From Corynebacterium tuberculostearicum SK141 (lineage in GTDB: Bacteria > Actinomycetota > Actinomycetes > Mycobacteriales > Mycobacteriaceae): 64,000 nt of DNA. The stretch lies in contig NZ_ACVP01000008.1 in NCBI RefSeq assembly GCF_000175635.1, positions 22,537 to 86,536 on the forward strand. Reading direction: 5' to 3'. Positions 26,164 to 35,423 of the stretch are shown in pieces; the stretch's first letter is position 1; every line of letters begins with the position of its first letter. The notes under the pieces are model-generated. The model saw nothing but the letters and a program-made list of their open reading frames with translations, was not told where the DNA came from and ran no database searches. A program made the translations under genes and the position numbers.

Positions 26164-26479
26164 AATTCCCTTCTCTCGGGCGAATTGCTATCAGGGGATA
26201 AATGCCGCTTTCTTCGAGCCACAGCACCAAGCCCCTCTGGCCTCAATTGTTGACCAATTCCCTGGTAATAACAAGTCTCGCAAACGTTTGAAAGCTAAGT
26301 AATAAACCGGTCGTGTTGTTTCGCAGGTGAGTGATTTTATGCAGTACGCACGTACGTCTTCCATCGGGGGTGAAATAGCCCCGAACGTGTTCCGCATCAC
26401 CACTAAATTTTGGCCGCTACCTGCGCGAACCTCTACTGTTAATCCCGTTCAGCTTCGCTTCCGCACAAAGGAGGACTTC
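26164..26479. other. 316-bp divergent intergenic region, pflB / purine permease
   Basis: It is AT-richer than its neighbours. It holds the pflB ribosome binding site, a loose dyad TTGTTGACC...GGTAATAACAA at 26247-26274, and at its right end the strong SD AAAGGAGG (26467-26474) of the permease. No clear FNR, Rex or GlxR site was found by eye. Confidence 0.5.
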
Positions 26480-28390
26480 GTGGCTTCCCAGCCCAAGCAT
26501 CCAGTAGATATCGTCCCACCCGCGCCCAAACTAGCCGCCTTGGGTTTACAGCATGTGCTGGCGTTTTATGCCGGCGCAGTCATCGTCCCGCTGCTCATTG
26601 CCGGCTCGCTCAATCTGGATGCGGAAACCACCATCCACCTCATTAATGCGGACCTGTTGACCTGTGGCATTGCGACGATCATTCAGTCCATGGGCGTCGG
26701 CAAGCGCATTGGCGTGCGCCTGCCCATCGTGCAGGGCGTGACTACTACGGCCGTCTCCCCGATTATTGCCATTGGCCTGGGCGCGACCGACGGCGCGGGT
26801 GGGGTGGCCTCGCTGCCAACCATTTATGGCGCCATTATTGTCGCCGGCCTTTTTACCTTCTTCGCGGCGCCGGTCTTTGGCAAGGTGCTGCGTTTCTTCC
26901 CGCCGGTGGTCACCGGTTCGGTCCTACTGGTCATGGGTACGTCGCTGTTGGGGGTGTCGGCCAATGACTTTGTCAATTACGCCGAGGGCGTGCCGGCCAC
27001 CCGCGACTTACTCTATGGCTTTGGCACGCTCGCGGTCATCATCTTGGTGCAGCGTTTTTCCTCCGGCTTCCTGGGCACCCTGGCCGTGCTCATCGGCCTA
27101 GTCCTGGGCACTGGCGTGGCGCTCGTGCTTGGCGACGCCTCCTTTGACGAGGTCTCCTCCGCCCCCGCCCTCGGCATTACTACCCCGTTCTACTTCGGTA
27201 TGCCGAAGTTTGACCTGGTGGCTATCTTCTCGCTCATCATCGTCATGATCATCACCATGGTGGAGACCACCGGTGACGTCTTTGCTACCGGCGAGATCGT
27301 AAAAAAGCGCATCCGCCGCGATGATGTCGTGCGTGCCATTCGCGCCGATGGCCTGTCCACCCTGGTGGGTGGCGTGATGAACTCCTTCCCCTATACCTGC
27401 TTTGCCCAAAACGTTGGCCTGGTACGCCTGACCAGCGTGAAGTCGCGCTGGGTGGCCGTTGCCGCCGCCGGGTTCATGATGGTGCTGGGCATTTTGCCCA
27501 AGGCCGGCGCGGTCGTAGCCTCCATCCCCTCCCCCGTTCTCGGCGGCGCCTCCCTGGCGCTTTTTGCCAACGTGGCGTGGGTGGGCCTACAGACCATCGC
27601 CAAGGCCGATCTTTCCGATGGCCGCAACTCCGTCATCGTCACCTCCGCGCTGGGGCTGGCCATGCTGGTGACCTTCAAGCCGGATATCGCCACCGCCTTC
27701 CCGGAGTGGGCGCAAACCTTCGTCTCTTCTGGCATGTCCATCGGCGCGATTACCGCCATTGTGCTCAACCTTTTGTTCTTCCACACAGGAGGCAAGCAGG
27801 GAACGCAAGTGTCTCGGGCCGTCGGCAAGAGCGTGAGCCTGCAGCAGATCAACGGCGCTTCCCGCGAAGAATTCGTCTCCGCGCTGCGCCCGCTGTTTAA
27901 TAACGAGACCTGGCCGCTGGAGCTGGCGTGGGAGTCGCGGCCCTTCGGCGATGTTAATGAGCTGCGCGCGGCCATTCAGGTGGCCGTGCTGACCGCGGAT
28001 GATTCCCGCCGCGCCGCGCTCATACACGATTATCCGGCCATGGATGAGCTGCTGCTTGCCGACGCCGACGAGGCCGCCACCATCTCCGCCGACCGCGGCT
28101 CCCTGGGCCTAACCGACCTGGATGATGTGCAGACCGAGCGCATCACCGAGCTTTCCGCCGCCTACCGCGAGCGCTTTGGCATGCCCTTTGTGGCCTATTT
28201 GGATACCAATGACACCGTCGACCGCGTCATTGATGCCGGCGTGCGCCGCCTAGCCAACTCCCCCGAGCAGGAGAACCGCACCGCACTGGGCGAAATCGTA
28301 GAAATTGCCAACGACCGCTTCGATATCCTGCTGGCCGATGCCAACCCGGTCCGCTCCTCGTGGGACCGCAAGTTCACCGAGGTGGACTAG
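26480..28390 (+). CDS. NAT/NCS2 purine (urate-xanthine type) permease fused to an OHCU-decarboxylase-like domain
   Basis: 636 aa from the GTG at 26480, which has SD AAAGGAGG 5 nt upstream. Residues about 20-435 are a nucleobase-ascorbate (NAT) transporter with the family motif QNVGLVRLTSVKSR, typical of urate/xanthine carriers. Residues about 453-632 resemble OHCU decarboxylase of urate breakdown: INGASREEFVSALRPLFNN, WESRPFG, PFVAYLD and ALGEIVEIANDRFDILL. The usual HPDL motif reads YPAM here, with a His two residues earlier (IHDYPAM), and the usual Glu of the SxxEQ motif appears as Asp. The domain may be inactive, altered or a sensor. A substrate-channelling fusion is inferred, not shown. 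Confidence 0.85.
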   Translation: MASQPKHPVDIVPPAPKLAALGLQHVLAFYAGAVIVPLLIAGSLNLDAETTIHLINADLLTCGIATIIQSMGVGKRIGVRLPIVQGVTTTAVSPIIAIGLGATDGAGGVASLPTIYGAIIVAGLFTFFAAPVFGKVLRFFPPVVTGSVLLVMGTSLLGVSANDFVNYAEGVPATRDLLYGFGTLAVIILVQRFSSGFLGTLAVLIGLVLGTGVALVLGDASFDEVSSAPALGITTPFYFGMPKFDLVAIFSLIIVMIITMVETTGDVFATGEIVKKRIRRDDVVRAIRADGLSTLVGGVMNSFPYTCFAQNVGLVRLTSVKSRWVAVAAAGFMMVLGILPKAGAVVASIPSPVLGGASLALFANVAWVGLQTIAKADLSDGRNSVIVTSALGLAMLVTFKPDIATAFPEWAQTFVSSGMSIGAITAIVLNLLFFHTGGKQGTQVSRAVGKSVSLQQINGASREEFVSALRPLFNNETWPLELAWESRPFGDVNELRAAIQVAVLTADDSRRAALIHDYPAMDELLLADADEAATISADRGSLGLTDLDDVQTERITELSAAYRERFGMPFVAYLDTNDTVDRVIDAGVRRLANSPEQENRTALGEIVEIANDRFDILLADANPVRSSWDRKFTEVD

Positions 28391-28981
28391 TTAGCGAAAG
28401 GAAAAGTCCACTTCGGCCTCTGGGTCCACGCCGGAAATAATGCCGGTGTAGAACTGCTTGGCCTGGGATTGGAGGACATCGCGATTATCCGCGATGTCCT
28501 CTTTCTTTTTGTCCTCGTTGAGGATCTTGGTGATGGTTTCCGCCTTATCGATATCCGGGGTAATCCAGCTCAGCGCGCCGTTGTCTTCCACCGCGGTTTC
28601 GAAATTCTCATCCGAGTGCCCGATGAAAATGAACTCGGGGATCTCCACGCGGAAGTGGTGCGGGGATTCTTCTTCCACCTGAACCTGAGATCCTTCGATG
28701 CCGAGCTTGGCGCGGTAGGAGTACTTGATGTACTGGGTGCGCTCGCTGCCCGGGACCTGCCAATTCCACAGCTTACTGGTGGCGGATTCCTCCGATAGGC
28801 CTTCGATGCCCAGCGAGACGAGCACCACCTGCTCTTCGCGTTCCACGGCCTTGATGACCTTGGTATTACTCGATTCGGTCTCCACCTCCACCGGTTCCCG
28901 CACCTGCCAAATGAACACCGCGGCGGCAGCCACGGCGGCAATGAGAATGACGGCAATAAGGGTGGAAAGCAGCTTTTTCAT
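28391..28981 (-). CDS. DUF4230 family protein
   Basis: 196 aa from the ATG at 28981. An N-terminal membrane anchor (MKKLLSTLIAVILIAAVAAAAVFIW) is followed by an extracytoplasmic domain resembling DUF4230 (VVLVSLGIEGL...YSYRAKLGIEGSQVQVEEESPHHFRVEIPEFIFIGH). The function is unknown. TAAGAT lies 7 nt before the ATG, so the transcript is likely leaderless. It converges on the permease gene with no gap between the stop codons. Confidence 0.7.
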   Translation of the reverse strand: MKKLLSTLIAVILIAAVAAAAVFIWQVREPVEVETESSNTKVIKAVEREEQVVLVSLGIEGLSEESATSKLWNWQVPGSERTQYIKYSYRAKLGIEGSQVQVEEESPHHFRVEIPEFIFIGHSDENFETAVEDNGALSWITPDIDKAETITKILNEDKKKEDIADNRDVLQSQAKQFYTGIISGVDPEAEVDFSFR

Positions 28982-28988
28982 GATGACC

Positions 28989-28994
28989 ATCTTA
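28989..28994 (-). promoter_or_regulatory. -10 element TAAGAT of the DUF4230 gene (leaderless)
   Basis: TAAGAT, then 7 nt, then ATG at 28981. Confidence 0.45.
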
Positions 28995-29021
28995 GGGCGA
29001 CTATGCGGGCAGTGATATGCG

Positions 29022-29056
29022 AAAGCGCCGCCAGCTCTGCGAGCCGACGGCGCCGG
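29022..29056 (-). terminator. hairpin after tRNA-Leu
   Basis: On the minus strand GCGCCG/CGGCGC with an inner GCTC/GAGC stem is followed by TTTCG. Weak T tract. Confidence 0.45.
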
Positions 29057-29059
29057 TTG

Positions 29060-29141
29060 TGCGCCCGGTGAGACTTGAACTCACACGTCATAAGACACTA
29101 GAACCTAAATCTAGCGCGTCTGCCAATTCCGCCACGGGCGC
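29060..29141 (-). tRNA. tRNA-Leu (UAG)
   Basis: Acceptor GCGCCCG/CGGGCGC, and anticodon stem CTAGA/TCTAG closing TTTAGGT with anticodon TAG. The variable arm and the T-loop TTCAAGT fit leucine. The 3' CCA is not encoded. Confidence 0.93.
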
Positions 29142-29218
29142 GGGGGACTTGCCATAGTGTACACGGCACGCCGTCAATCCAGAAACCAGGGGTGTTCTGT
29201 TTTCCGGCCGCTGGTGGG

Positions 29219-29224
29219 TAGGGT
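29219..29224 (+). promoter_or_regulatory. -10 element TAGGGT of the small membrane protein gene (leaderless)
   Basis: TAGGGT, then 7 nt, then GTG at 29232. Confidence 0.45.
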
Positions 29225-29231
29225 GGATCGC

Positions 29232-29654
29232 GTGAGCACTCAAGAGGAAAAGAAGAACAAGCGCGTGCAGGTGCGGTGGTGGCACATCCTCCTCATCGCG
29301 TTTTTCGTCGTGCTCTTCCTATTCCTGGCCTATTGGCAATGGACGCGCTTCCGCTCCGGCTCGGGCACCTTCCAAAACTTGGGCTATGCCTTCCAGTGGC
29401 CACTGTTCGCCGTGTTCGTGGTTTATGCCTATCGCACCACGCTGCGCTATGAAAACGAGCGCCTCGCGGCCGAGGAAGAAGCCCGCGACATGGATAGCAC
29501 CGTCACTGAGGCCCCGGCTGAGTCTCCCGCACAGCCGCAGGCAGATACCAAAATCGATGAGGATTTCCTGCCCCAGCGGCCGCAGATAGATGTGGAAACG
29601 TTCAACGCCATGAATACCCCGCGCCGCTGGCGCGGCGAGAATGAAGAAAGCTGA
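29232..29654 (+). CDS. small membrane protein (position of mycobacterial lprD)
   Basis: 140 aa from the GTG at 29232. A basic N-terminus precedes a membrane helix (HILLIAFFVVLFLFLAYWQW) and a second hydrophobic stretch within LGYAFQWPLFAVFVVYAYRTTLRYENE. The tail is acidic and Pro-rich. The neighbouring DUF3817 gene and the convergent rdgB place it where M. tuberculosis has Rv1343c (lprD); here there is no lipobox. Function unknown. It is followed after 2 nt by the DUF3817 gene. Confidence 0.7.
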   Translation: MSTQEEKKNKRVQVRWWHILLIAFFVVLFLFLAYWQWTRFRSGSGTFQNLGYAFQWPLFAVFVVYAYRTTLRYENERLAAEEEARDMDSTVTEAPAESPAQPQADTKIDEDFLPQRPQIDVETFNAMNTPRRWRGENEES

Positions 29655-29656
29655 TT

Positions 29657-30001
29657 ATGACCAATAAAGTTCACCCCGCCCGCCAGGCCCGCATCCGCGG
29701 ACCTTTGAAGTTTTTCTCCATCGCAGCCACCGTGACCGGTATCTTCCTGATCATTCTGGTCATCCGCATGGTCTGCCAGTACATCATTGGCATGGAGATC
29801 CCAGAGTGGGCCACCTATATCGCGATCGTGCACGGCATCGCGTACATGACCTACCTGCTGTCCATCCTCATCCTCGGCCCGCGCGCGCTGTGGCCGGTGG
29901 GCAAGCTCTTTACCACCGCCCTTGCCGGCGTGGTGCCCTTCCTGTCCTTCTGGATGGAGCACAAGCGCCGCAAGGAGATTAAGGAGGAGTTCCAGCTTTA
30001 G
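29657..30001 (+). CDS. DUF3817 family membrane protein
   Basis: 114 aa with three membrane helices. The pattern GPLKFFSIAATVTGIFLIILVI...VHGIAYMTYLLSILILGPRALWP...VPFLSFWMEHK matches DUF3817 (Rv1342c in M. tuberculosis). Function unknown. It is probably cotranscribed with the upstream small membrane protein and overlaps the 3' end of rdgB on the other strand by 4 bp. Confidence 0.82.
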   Translation: MTNKVHPARQARIRGPLKFFSIAATVTGIFLIILVIRMVCQYIIGMEIPEWATYIAIVHGIAYMTYLLSILILGPRALWPVGKLFTTALAGVVPFLSFWMEHKRRKEIKEEFQL

Positions 30002-30606
30002 GAACTGCGAACCAGCTCCGCGATGGCGGGGACAAGTTGACTTAGAGCGCGGCCGCGATGCGAGACCGCGTTCTTTTCTTCTGGGGACATCTCCGCAGCC
30101 GACCGGGACTCGCCTTCCGGCTGAAAGAGCGGGTCATAGCCAAAGCCGTTGTCCCCGCGCGGCTCGCGCAGAAAGCGGCCTTCCCAGCGGCCCTCGGCCA
30201 CGTGCTCGGTGCCATCAGGAGTCACGAGCGCGCAGACGGAGACGAAGGCGGCGGCGCGGCGCTCATCGGGAACATCGGCCATCTGTGCCAAGACCAGGTC
30301 ATTATTGGCCTGGTCATTGCCGTGCTGGCCGGACCAGCGGGCGGAAAGCACGCCGGGCATGCCGTTGAGCTCTTCGATGGCCAGGCCGGAATCATCCGCG
30401 ACGGTAGCAAAGCCGGTGGCAGCCGCGCCGGCGCGGGCCTTGATGAGCGCGTTATCGGCAAAGGTGCGGCCGTCTTCCACCGGCTCCGGGTAAGGCTCCA
30501 CTGCGGATAGCGGGCGCAGCTCGACGCCCTCGATCCCGGCATCGGCCAGGATGCGCTCGAGCTCCGCGAGTTTTTTCGGATTATTGGACGCGACGAGAAT
30601 TACCAC
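29998..30606 (-). CDS. rdgB: XTP/dITP diphosphatase (RdgB/HAM1)
   Basis: 202 aa. [19 protein letters not shown] at the N-terminus binds the nucleotide, [23 protein letters not shown] carries the catalytic acid, and [14 protein letters not shown] is conserved. It removes deaminated purine nucleotides (dITP, XTP) so they are not put into DNA or RNA. The start overlaps the end of rph by 7 bp in a five-gene minus-strand run. Confidence 0.95.
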   Translation of the reverse strand: MVILVASNNPKKLAELERILADAGIEGVELRPLSAVEPYPEPVEDGRTFADNALIKARAGAAATGFATVADDSGLAIEELNGMPGVLSARWSGQHGNDQANNDLVLAQMADVPDERRAAAFVSVCALVTPDGTEHVAEGRWEGRFLREPRGDNGFGYDPLFQPEGESRSAAEMSPEEKNAVSHRGRALSQLVPAIAELVRSS

Positions 30607-31328
30607 CCCAGCGCCGCCTTTTGTGCGGCGATGAGCTCGCGGCAGCCCTTCTGGGCTACGTCCAGCATCTCGTTGAGATCCTCGCGGCCAAAGAGTCCGT
30701 GCTCGCCGGTGCCCTGGATTTCTACGAAATCGCCGGATTCTTGCATCACCACGTTGAGGTCGACCTCGGCGCGGGAGTCTTCCTCATAAGGCAGGTCGAG
30801 GCAGATTTCGCCGTCAATGATGCCTACCGAGACCGCAGCGATGGAATCGAGCAGCGGCTCGCCGGGAACAACGCCCTCGGCCTTGAGGTGTGCGATGGCG
30901 TCGGCAAGCGCAACATAGGCGCCTGTGATAGACGCAGTGCGGGTGCCGCCATCGGCCTGGAGGACGTCACAGTCGAGCTGGATGGTGTTCTCGCCCAGCT
31001 CCTCCAGGTCCACCGCGGCGCGCAGGGAGCGGCCGACGAGGCGGGAAATCTCGTGGGTGCGGCCTTTGACCTTGCCCTTCATGGATTCGCGCGGCATGCG
31101 GTCGTGGGTGGCGGAAGGCAACATGGCGTACTCGGCGGTAAGCCAGCCTTCGCCGGAATCGCGCTTGAAGCGCGGCACGCCATATTCTACGGATGCGGTG
31201 CACATGACGCGGGTATTGCCAAACTCCACCAGCACCGAGCCGGCCGGGTTGGTGGTGAAATTGCGGGTAATGCGGACGCTGCGCATCTGGTCCAGCGCGC
31301 GCCCATCGGCACGAGTAAATTCAGTCAT
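30600..31328 (-). CDS. rph: ribonuclease PH
   Basis: 242 aa. The N-terminal [48 protein letters not shown] and [19 protein letters not shown] are all signature segments. It trims the 3' ends of tRNA precursors by phosphorolysis. TACGCT lies 7 nt before the ATG, suggesting an internal leaderless promoter that would also serve rdgB. Confidence 0.96.
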   Translation of the reverse strand: MTEFTRADGRALDQMRSVRITRNFTTNPAGSVLVEFGNTRVMCTASVEYGVPRFKRDSGEGWLTAEYAMLPSATHDRMPRESMKGKVKGRTHEISRLVGRSLRAAVDLEELGENTIQLDCDVLQADGGTRTASITGAYVALADAIAHLKAEGVVPGEPLLDSIAAVSVGIIDGEICLDLPYEEDSRAEVDLNVVMQESGDFVEIQGTGEHGLFGREDLNEMLDVAQKGCRELIAAQKAALGW

Positions 31329-31335
31329 GCCGTCC

Positions 31336-31341
31336 AGCGTA
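31336..31341 (-). promoter_or_regulatory. -10 element TACGCT of rph (leaderless)
   Basis: TACGCT, then 7 nt, then ATG at 31328. Confidence 0.4.
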
Positions 31342-31343
31342 TC

Positions 31344-32105
31344 TTAGAACTCCATCCCCGCGGCGCCGAGGACAATCTCGCCATCGAATTCGGAGCGTGC
31401 TGCCTCCAACGTAGCTTGCGCATCGCCCCACGGCTGAATGTGGATGAGCACCAGCTTGCTCACACCCGCCTCGCGTGCCGCCCTACCGGCTTCCGCGCCC
31501 GACATGTGCATGTCCGGAGCCTTGCCCTCAGAGGTCTCGCCCCAGGCCGCCTCGCAGAGGAAGATATCGGCACCACGGGCGGCTTCGACAAGCGCGGGCG
31601 TATACGAAGAGTCACCGGAATAGGTAATGGTGTGCCCGGTCTTCGTGTGCTCCACGCGCAAGGCATAGGCCTCTACCGGGTGGTTTACCGGGAAGGGAGT
31701 GATATAGACGTCATCCACGAGCTGGCGCTCGCCCGGCTCCCAGGCACTAAAGGCGAAGGTATCGGACATGTCATCGATGCCATCGACCTCATCAGAGGAC
31801 AGGCGACCCAGGTGCGTGGGCGTAGCTTTCGGCCCGAAGCACATATTGCGCGAAGCAGCCGGCGCGGTGGGATGGAAGCGGCGCCACACCATCAGGGAAG
31901 GAAAATCCAGGCAGTGATCGGCATGCAGATGGCTAAAGGCCACGTGCGCATCACAAGGATCCTGCTGCTGTTCCAGCTGCGCCAAGGTGCCAGGGCCCAT
32001 GTCGAGGACGATGGACGGCGCATTATCGAAGGACAGCAAGTAGCCGGAGGCGGGATTCTGGGCGGTGGGGACGCTACCGGAGCAGCCTAGGATGGTCAGC
32101 TTCAT
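31344..32105 (-). CDS. cpdA: metallo-beta-lactamase fold phosphodiesterase, CpdA/Rv1339-like (cAMP)
   Basis: 253 aa. The metal site is in FSHLHADHCLDF (HxHxDH), after the typical opening MKLTILGCSGSVPTAQNPASGYLL. ITYSGDSSYTPALVEAARGADIFLCEA carries the bridging Asp. It is related to the RNase Z-like branch. In C. glutamicum the gene next to murI is the cAMP phosphodiesterase CpdA, and M. tuberculosis Rv1339 in the same order has been shown to hydrolyse cyclic nucleotides, so cAMP removal (controlling GlxR) is likely. Confidence 0.87.
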   Translation of the reverse strand: MKLTILGCSGSVPTAQNPASGYLLSFDNAPSIVLDMGPGTLAQLEQQQDPCDAHVAFSHLHADHCLDFPSLMVWRRFHPTAPAASRNMCFGPKATPTHLGRLSSDEVDGIDDMSDTFAFSAWEPGERQLVDDVYITPFPVNHPVEAYALRVEHTKTGHTITYSGDSSYTPALVEAARGADIFLCEAAWGETSEGKAPDMHMSGAEAGRAAREAGVSKLVLIHIQPWGDAQATLEAARSEFDGEIVLGAAGMEF

Positions 32106-32176
32106 GGGCTCAATAGTTCCATGAAATCACCCCGCATGCGTACTCAACGTGCAAACGGGGGAGAAATTGCACTTCC

Positions 32177-32956
32177 TTATGCAATCCGGGGGCCGAGAAA
32201 ACGCGTGGCAAGGCGGGCAAAAGCCTCCGGATCTCCGGTGGATTCAAAAGTGTGGACCGGCTGATTCTCTGCGGGGGCCAACATATCCGTTTCCGTGAGG
32301 ATCCGCATCACATCCTTGGTGGTCTCCTCCGAAGAGGTCACCAGCGAGACATTATCGCCCATTGCCAGCTGGATGATCCCGGTCAACAGCGGATAATGCG
32401 TACAGCCTAGAACCAGCGTGTCTACCCCTTGTTCCTGCAGCGGGGCCAGGTAGCCCTCGGCAACGCCGAGGATCTGGCGACCGGCGGTAATGCCGCGCTC
32501 GACAAAAGGAACAAAATCCGGGCAGGCGGTGGCAAAGGCCTGCACCTTGGGGTTGAGCGCGAATAAGTCTTGATAGGCGCCAGACTTGATGGTGCCTTCG
32601 GTGCCGATGACGCCGATTTTTCCGTTGCGCGTGGTGGACATGGCGCGGCGCACCGCGGGGCGGATGACTTCCACAATGGGGATATCGTAGCGCTCGCGCG
32701 CATCGTGCAAGAAGGCGGCGGTGGCGGTATTGCAGGCAATGACCAGCATCTTGCAGCCGCGCTCCACCAGACGATCGGCCACGTCTTGAGAAAAGGCGCG
32801 AACTTCAGAGATGGGCCGCGGGCCATAAGGACTGTGGGCGGTATCGCCGGTGTAGATGACGGATTCGTGCGGCAGCTGTTCCATCACCGCGCGGGCCACG
32901 GTGAGCCCGCCCACGCCGGAATCAAAGATGCCGATGGGAGAGGTTGCAGTTGGCAT
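32177..32956 (-). CDS. murI: glutamate racemase
   Basis: 259 aa. The two catalytic cysteines are in [14 protein letters not shown] and [30 protein letters not shown] opens the protein. It supplies D-glutamate for peptidoglycan. The ATG shares one base with the stop of the rhomboid gene (TAATG). Confidence 0.97.
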   Translation of the reverse strand: MPTATSPIGIFDSGVGGLTVARAVMEQLPHESVIYTGDTAHSPYGPRPISEVRAFSQDVADRLVERGCKMLVIACNTATAAFLHDARERYDIPIVEVIRPAVRRAMSTTRNGKIGVIGTEGTIKSGAYQDLFALNPKVQAFATACPDFVPFVERGITAGRQILGVAEGYLAPLQEQGVDTLVLGCTHYPLLTGIIQLAMGDNVSLVTSSEETTKDVMRILTETDMLAPAENQPVHTFESTGDPEAFARLATRFLGPRIA

Positions 32957-33609
32957 TAACGCTTCACTGCCTTAACCGGGTCGTCCGAGGTAATGGTCAT
33001 GCCGGCGAGGATTCCGCCGATGGCGCCAAAGAGGTGGCCCTGCCAGCTCACGCCCTCATAGACAGGAAGCACGCCCCACACCAAGCCGGAGTAAGCGAAG
33101 CCGAGCACGATGCCCAGAACGGTCTGGATGAGCGAACGGTTAAAAACTCCGCGCACAATCAGATATGCCAGCCAGCCATAAACCAAGCTGGAGGCACCGA
33201 TATGCGAGGTACCGGGACCGCCGATAAACCAGGTTCCGAGGCCCGCAACCAGCGTGGTAATCAGCGTGACCTCCCACCAGGCCTTGCGGCCGGAAAGACC
33301 GATGAGGAAGCAAAAAATGGCGCCGGGCACCGAGTTAGACATCAAGTGCTCAAAGTTCGCGTGGAGCAGCGGGGCGGTGACAATGCCCCAAATGCCATTG
33401 AAATCCAGCGGGCGAATGCCGTAATTCGATAGCTGGCCACCAAACAGGAAGGCGTTGATGATGTGGACCGCCCACTCCACCACGAGGAAGCCAAAGGCTA
33501 TAGAAAAGCCGGTGGTGATGCGACCGCTGCGGGTGTAGTTCTTGGAGTCGCCGCGATTGACCTGGACCGCGGGCGCCGGCCGGTAGTTAGATGTTCCACC
33601 TGAAGTCAT
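32956..33609 (-). CDS. rhomboid-family intramembrane serine protease
   Basis: 217 aa with six predicted membrane helices. The nucleophile motif is [14 protein letters not shown] (G-x-S) and the catalytic His is in [16 protein letters not shown]. The N-terminal cytoplasmic stretch is short. Substrates are unknown. It corresponds to Rv1337, next to murI in mycobacteria as well. It starts 13 nt after the P1 peptidase gene. Confidence 0.92.
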   Translation of the reverse strand: MTSGGTSNYRPAPAVQVNRGDSKNYTRSGRITTGFSIAFGFLVVEWAVHIINAFLFGGQLSNYGIRPLDFNGIWGIVTAPLLHANFEHLMSNSVPGAIFCFLIGLSGRKAWWEVTLITTLVAGLGTWFIGGPGTSHIGASSLVYGWLAYLIVRGVFNRSLIQTVLGIVLGFAYSGLVWGVLPVYEGVSWQGHLFGAIGGILAGMTITSDDPVKAVKR

Positions 33610-33622
33610 AATGCGCCTAATC

Positions 33623-34549
33623 TTAGTCCAGCAGATCGCGGTACGCGCTCAAGCCTAGGCCGGGATCGGCGGCGGTGACCGCGTTGACGATGGCTTCTTC
33701 CACGGCGTCGGCCGCCGCGGCGCACAGCTGGGTGATCTCCTGCGTGCTGAGTTCGGCTGGGCGCTTGGCGGTGGACAGGGCAAAGATGGTGTCGCCGTCT
33801 AGCGGCGAATGCGCAGGACGTACAGCGCGAGCGATGCCGTCGTGAGCAGTCATTGCCAGACGTTGGGCTTGGGCGGTGGTAATGGGGGCGTCGGTAAGCA
33901 CGGCGCCGATGGTGGTATTGAGCTTGGACTCCGCTGGGTGCGGCAAGGCGCGGTAGGCGGCAGCATTGACCGGGGTGTGCCCCGGCGCGCCGTACAGCCG
34001 GCCGGACTGCGGCTCAATGACCTCGCCCACGGGGTTGGCAACCATCGCGGCGCTGACCTCGTAGTCACCCACCCGGCGCGTGGCCAGCCCGAAGCCGCCC
34101 CGCAGTTTGCCAGCAGTAGCACCCACGCCGGCTCCCACCGAACCCATGGATTCGTCGCTGCCTATGAGCGCGGCTCGCAGCGCGGCCGCGCCTTCTTCCG
34201 GCCCAGGGCGGGAAGGCCCGACCAGCAGATCAAAAATCACGGCGCCGGGAACGATTGGCACGCGCGGCCCAGGCTTATCCTCGCCGAAGACGGGAAAGCC
34301 GATCCCTTGCTCTGCCAGCTCATTCATCACGCCGTCGGCAGCGGCCAGGCCAAAGGCGGAGCCGCCTGCTAACACCACGGCGTGGACGCGCTCGACCGTA
34401 TTGTGCGGCTGTAAAAGGTCCGTTTCGCGGGTGCCTGGGCCGCCGCCGCGCACATCGACGCTGCCGAGCGCTCCGCCCGGCCCGCAGTAGAGCACTGTGA
34501 CTCCGGTATCGGTGCCGCTATAGTGCCCGATGCTCATGCCGTCCAGCAT
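33623..34549 (-). CDS. P1/DmpA-family N-terminal nucleophile peptidase
   Basis: 308 aa from the ATG at 34549, which shares one base with the DUF2017 stop. The N-terminus LDGMSIGHYSGTDTGVTV and VVLAGGSAFGLAAADGVMNELAEQGIGF are family hallmarks. The autoprocessing region is near ALSTAKRPAELS, and TPVNAAAYRALPHPAESKLNTTIGAVLTDAP lies just before it. Members are aminopeptidases acting on D- or beta-amino acid peptides. It corresponds to Rv1333. Confidence 0.88.
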   Translation of the reverse strand: MLDGMSIGHYSGTDTGVTVLYCGPGGALGSVDVRGGGPGTRETDLLQPHNTVERVHAVVLAGGSAFGLAAADGVMNELAEQGIGFPVFGEDKPGPRVPIVPGAVIFDLLVGPSRPGPEEGAAALRAALIGSDESMGSVGAGVGATAGKLRGGFGLATRRVGDYEVSAAMVANPVGEVIEPQSGRLYGAPGHTPVNAAAYRALPHPAESKLNTTIGAVLTDAPITTAQAQRLAMTAHDGIARAVRPAHSPLDGDTIFALSTAKRPAELSTQEITQLCAAAADAVEEAIVNAVTAADPGLGLSAYRDLLD

Positions 34550-35085
34550 TAGTCCATCAACACCTGCAGCAGCGAATCCTGGCAAAAAGCCAGCCACTCC
34601 ACGAGGCTATCGCGGTCAGACATCAGGTTGTTATCGGCCACATCGCCCGCCGCGACAAAGAGGCGGAGGTCGTTGAGGCCGGCGACGAAGGCTTGTGCCT
34701 CTTGCTCATTGATGGTGACCTCTACCCCGCCGGTAGGGCCGAGGGCAGAGCCAATCACCTGCAGGTTTTCCAGCTTGGCGCGCGCAATGTCGTTTTCATG
34801 CAGGGAACGCAGCAACGATGCATCGCCTTCATATTCCTCATCGCCGGGCATTTCAAAGTCCGGGAAGAGACGGGCCAGCGAGGGATCATCCGGGGCTTCA
34901 GTGTGGCCGGTGGGCATGTCCAGCATTTCCGCCAACTCGTCCTTGGGCGCGGACTGGGCGCGCTTGATGATCGCCTCTGAGACAGTGGCGGTGAGATCGC
35001 CTAGTACTTCGCGCTCCATTGGTTCGAATACGGCCGTGATCTTCGGCGCGCGCATGAGGGACTTCTTTTTCTTCCACGGTTGCAT
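34549..35085 (-). CDS. DUF2017 family protein
   Basis: 178 aa, mostly helical and acidic, no membrane segment. It corresponds to Rv1332, which follows clpS in M. tuberculosis, as here (4-nt gap). Motifs such as LARLFPDF and EWLAFCQDSLLQVLMD are typical. Function unknown; the constant pairing with clpS hints at a role with the Clp protease. Confidence 0.85.
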   Translation of the reverse strand: MQPWKKKKSLMRAPKITAVFEPMEREVLGDLTATVSEAIIKRAQSAPKDELAEMLDMPTGHTEAPDDPSLARLFPDFEMPGDEEYEGDASLLRSLHENDIARAKLENLQVIGSALGPTGGVEVTINEQEAQAFVAGLNDLRLFVAAGDVADNNLMSDRDSLVEWLAFCQDSLLQVLMD

Positions 35086-35089
35086 CTAT

Positions 35090-35416
35090 CTAACCTGCCT
35101 GCTGCATCGTTGCCCACAGACCGGCGATCTGGAGCTTTTTCACGTCCGCTTCAATCTTGTCGCGCTCGCCGCTGGAGACGGCAGCCTTGCCCTCGGTGTG
35201 GACCTGCATCATGAGTTCATTGGCCCGCTTCTTGTCATAGCCCAATACGGTTTGGAATACATAGGACACATAGCTCATCAGATTGACGGGGTCATCCCAC
35301 ACGATGCACATCCACGGCAGGTTCTCGCTCGTGGCAACGTCTACGTCGAGTTCTTCATCCAATTCGGGCGTAGCCATGGGAGAGCTCATCCGGACTACAG
35401 GAAATTGCGCCTTCAT
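35090..35416 (-). CDS. clpS: ATP-dependent Clp protease adaptor ClpS
   Basis: 108 aa from the ATG at 35416 (an upstream ATG at 35434 is possible). The core [46 protein letters not shown] is the ClpS fold that binds N-degron residues and hands substrates to ClpC/ClpA. TAGGCT lies 7 nt upstream of 35416, favouring that start. It leads the operon clpS-DUF2017-P1 peptidase-rhomboid-murI. Confidence 0.94.
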   Translation of the reverse strand: MKAQFPVVRMSSPMATPELDEELDVDVATSENLPWMCIVWDDPVNLMSYVSYVFQTVLGYDKKRANELMMQVHTEGKAAVSSGERDKIEADVKKLQIAGLWATMQQAG

Positions 35417-35423
35417 GCCTTCT

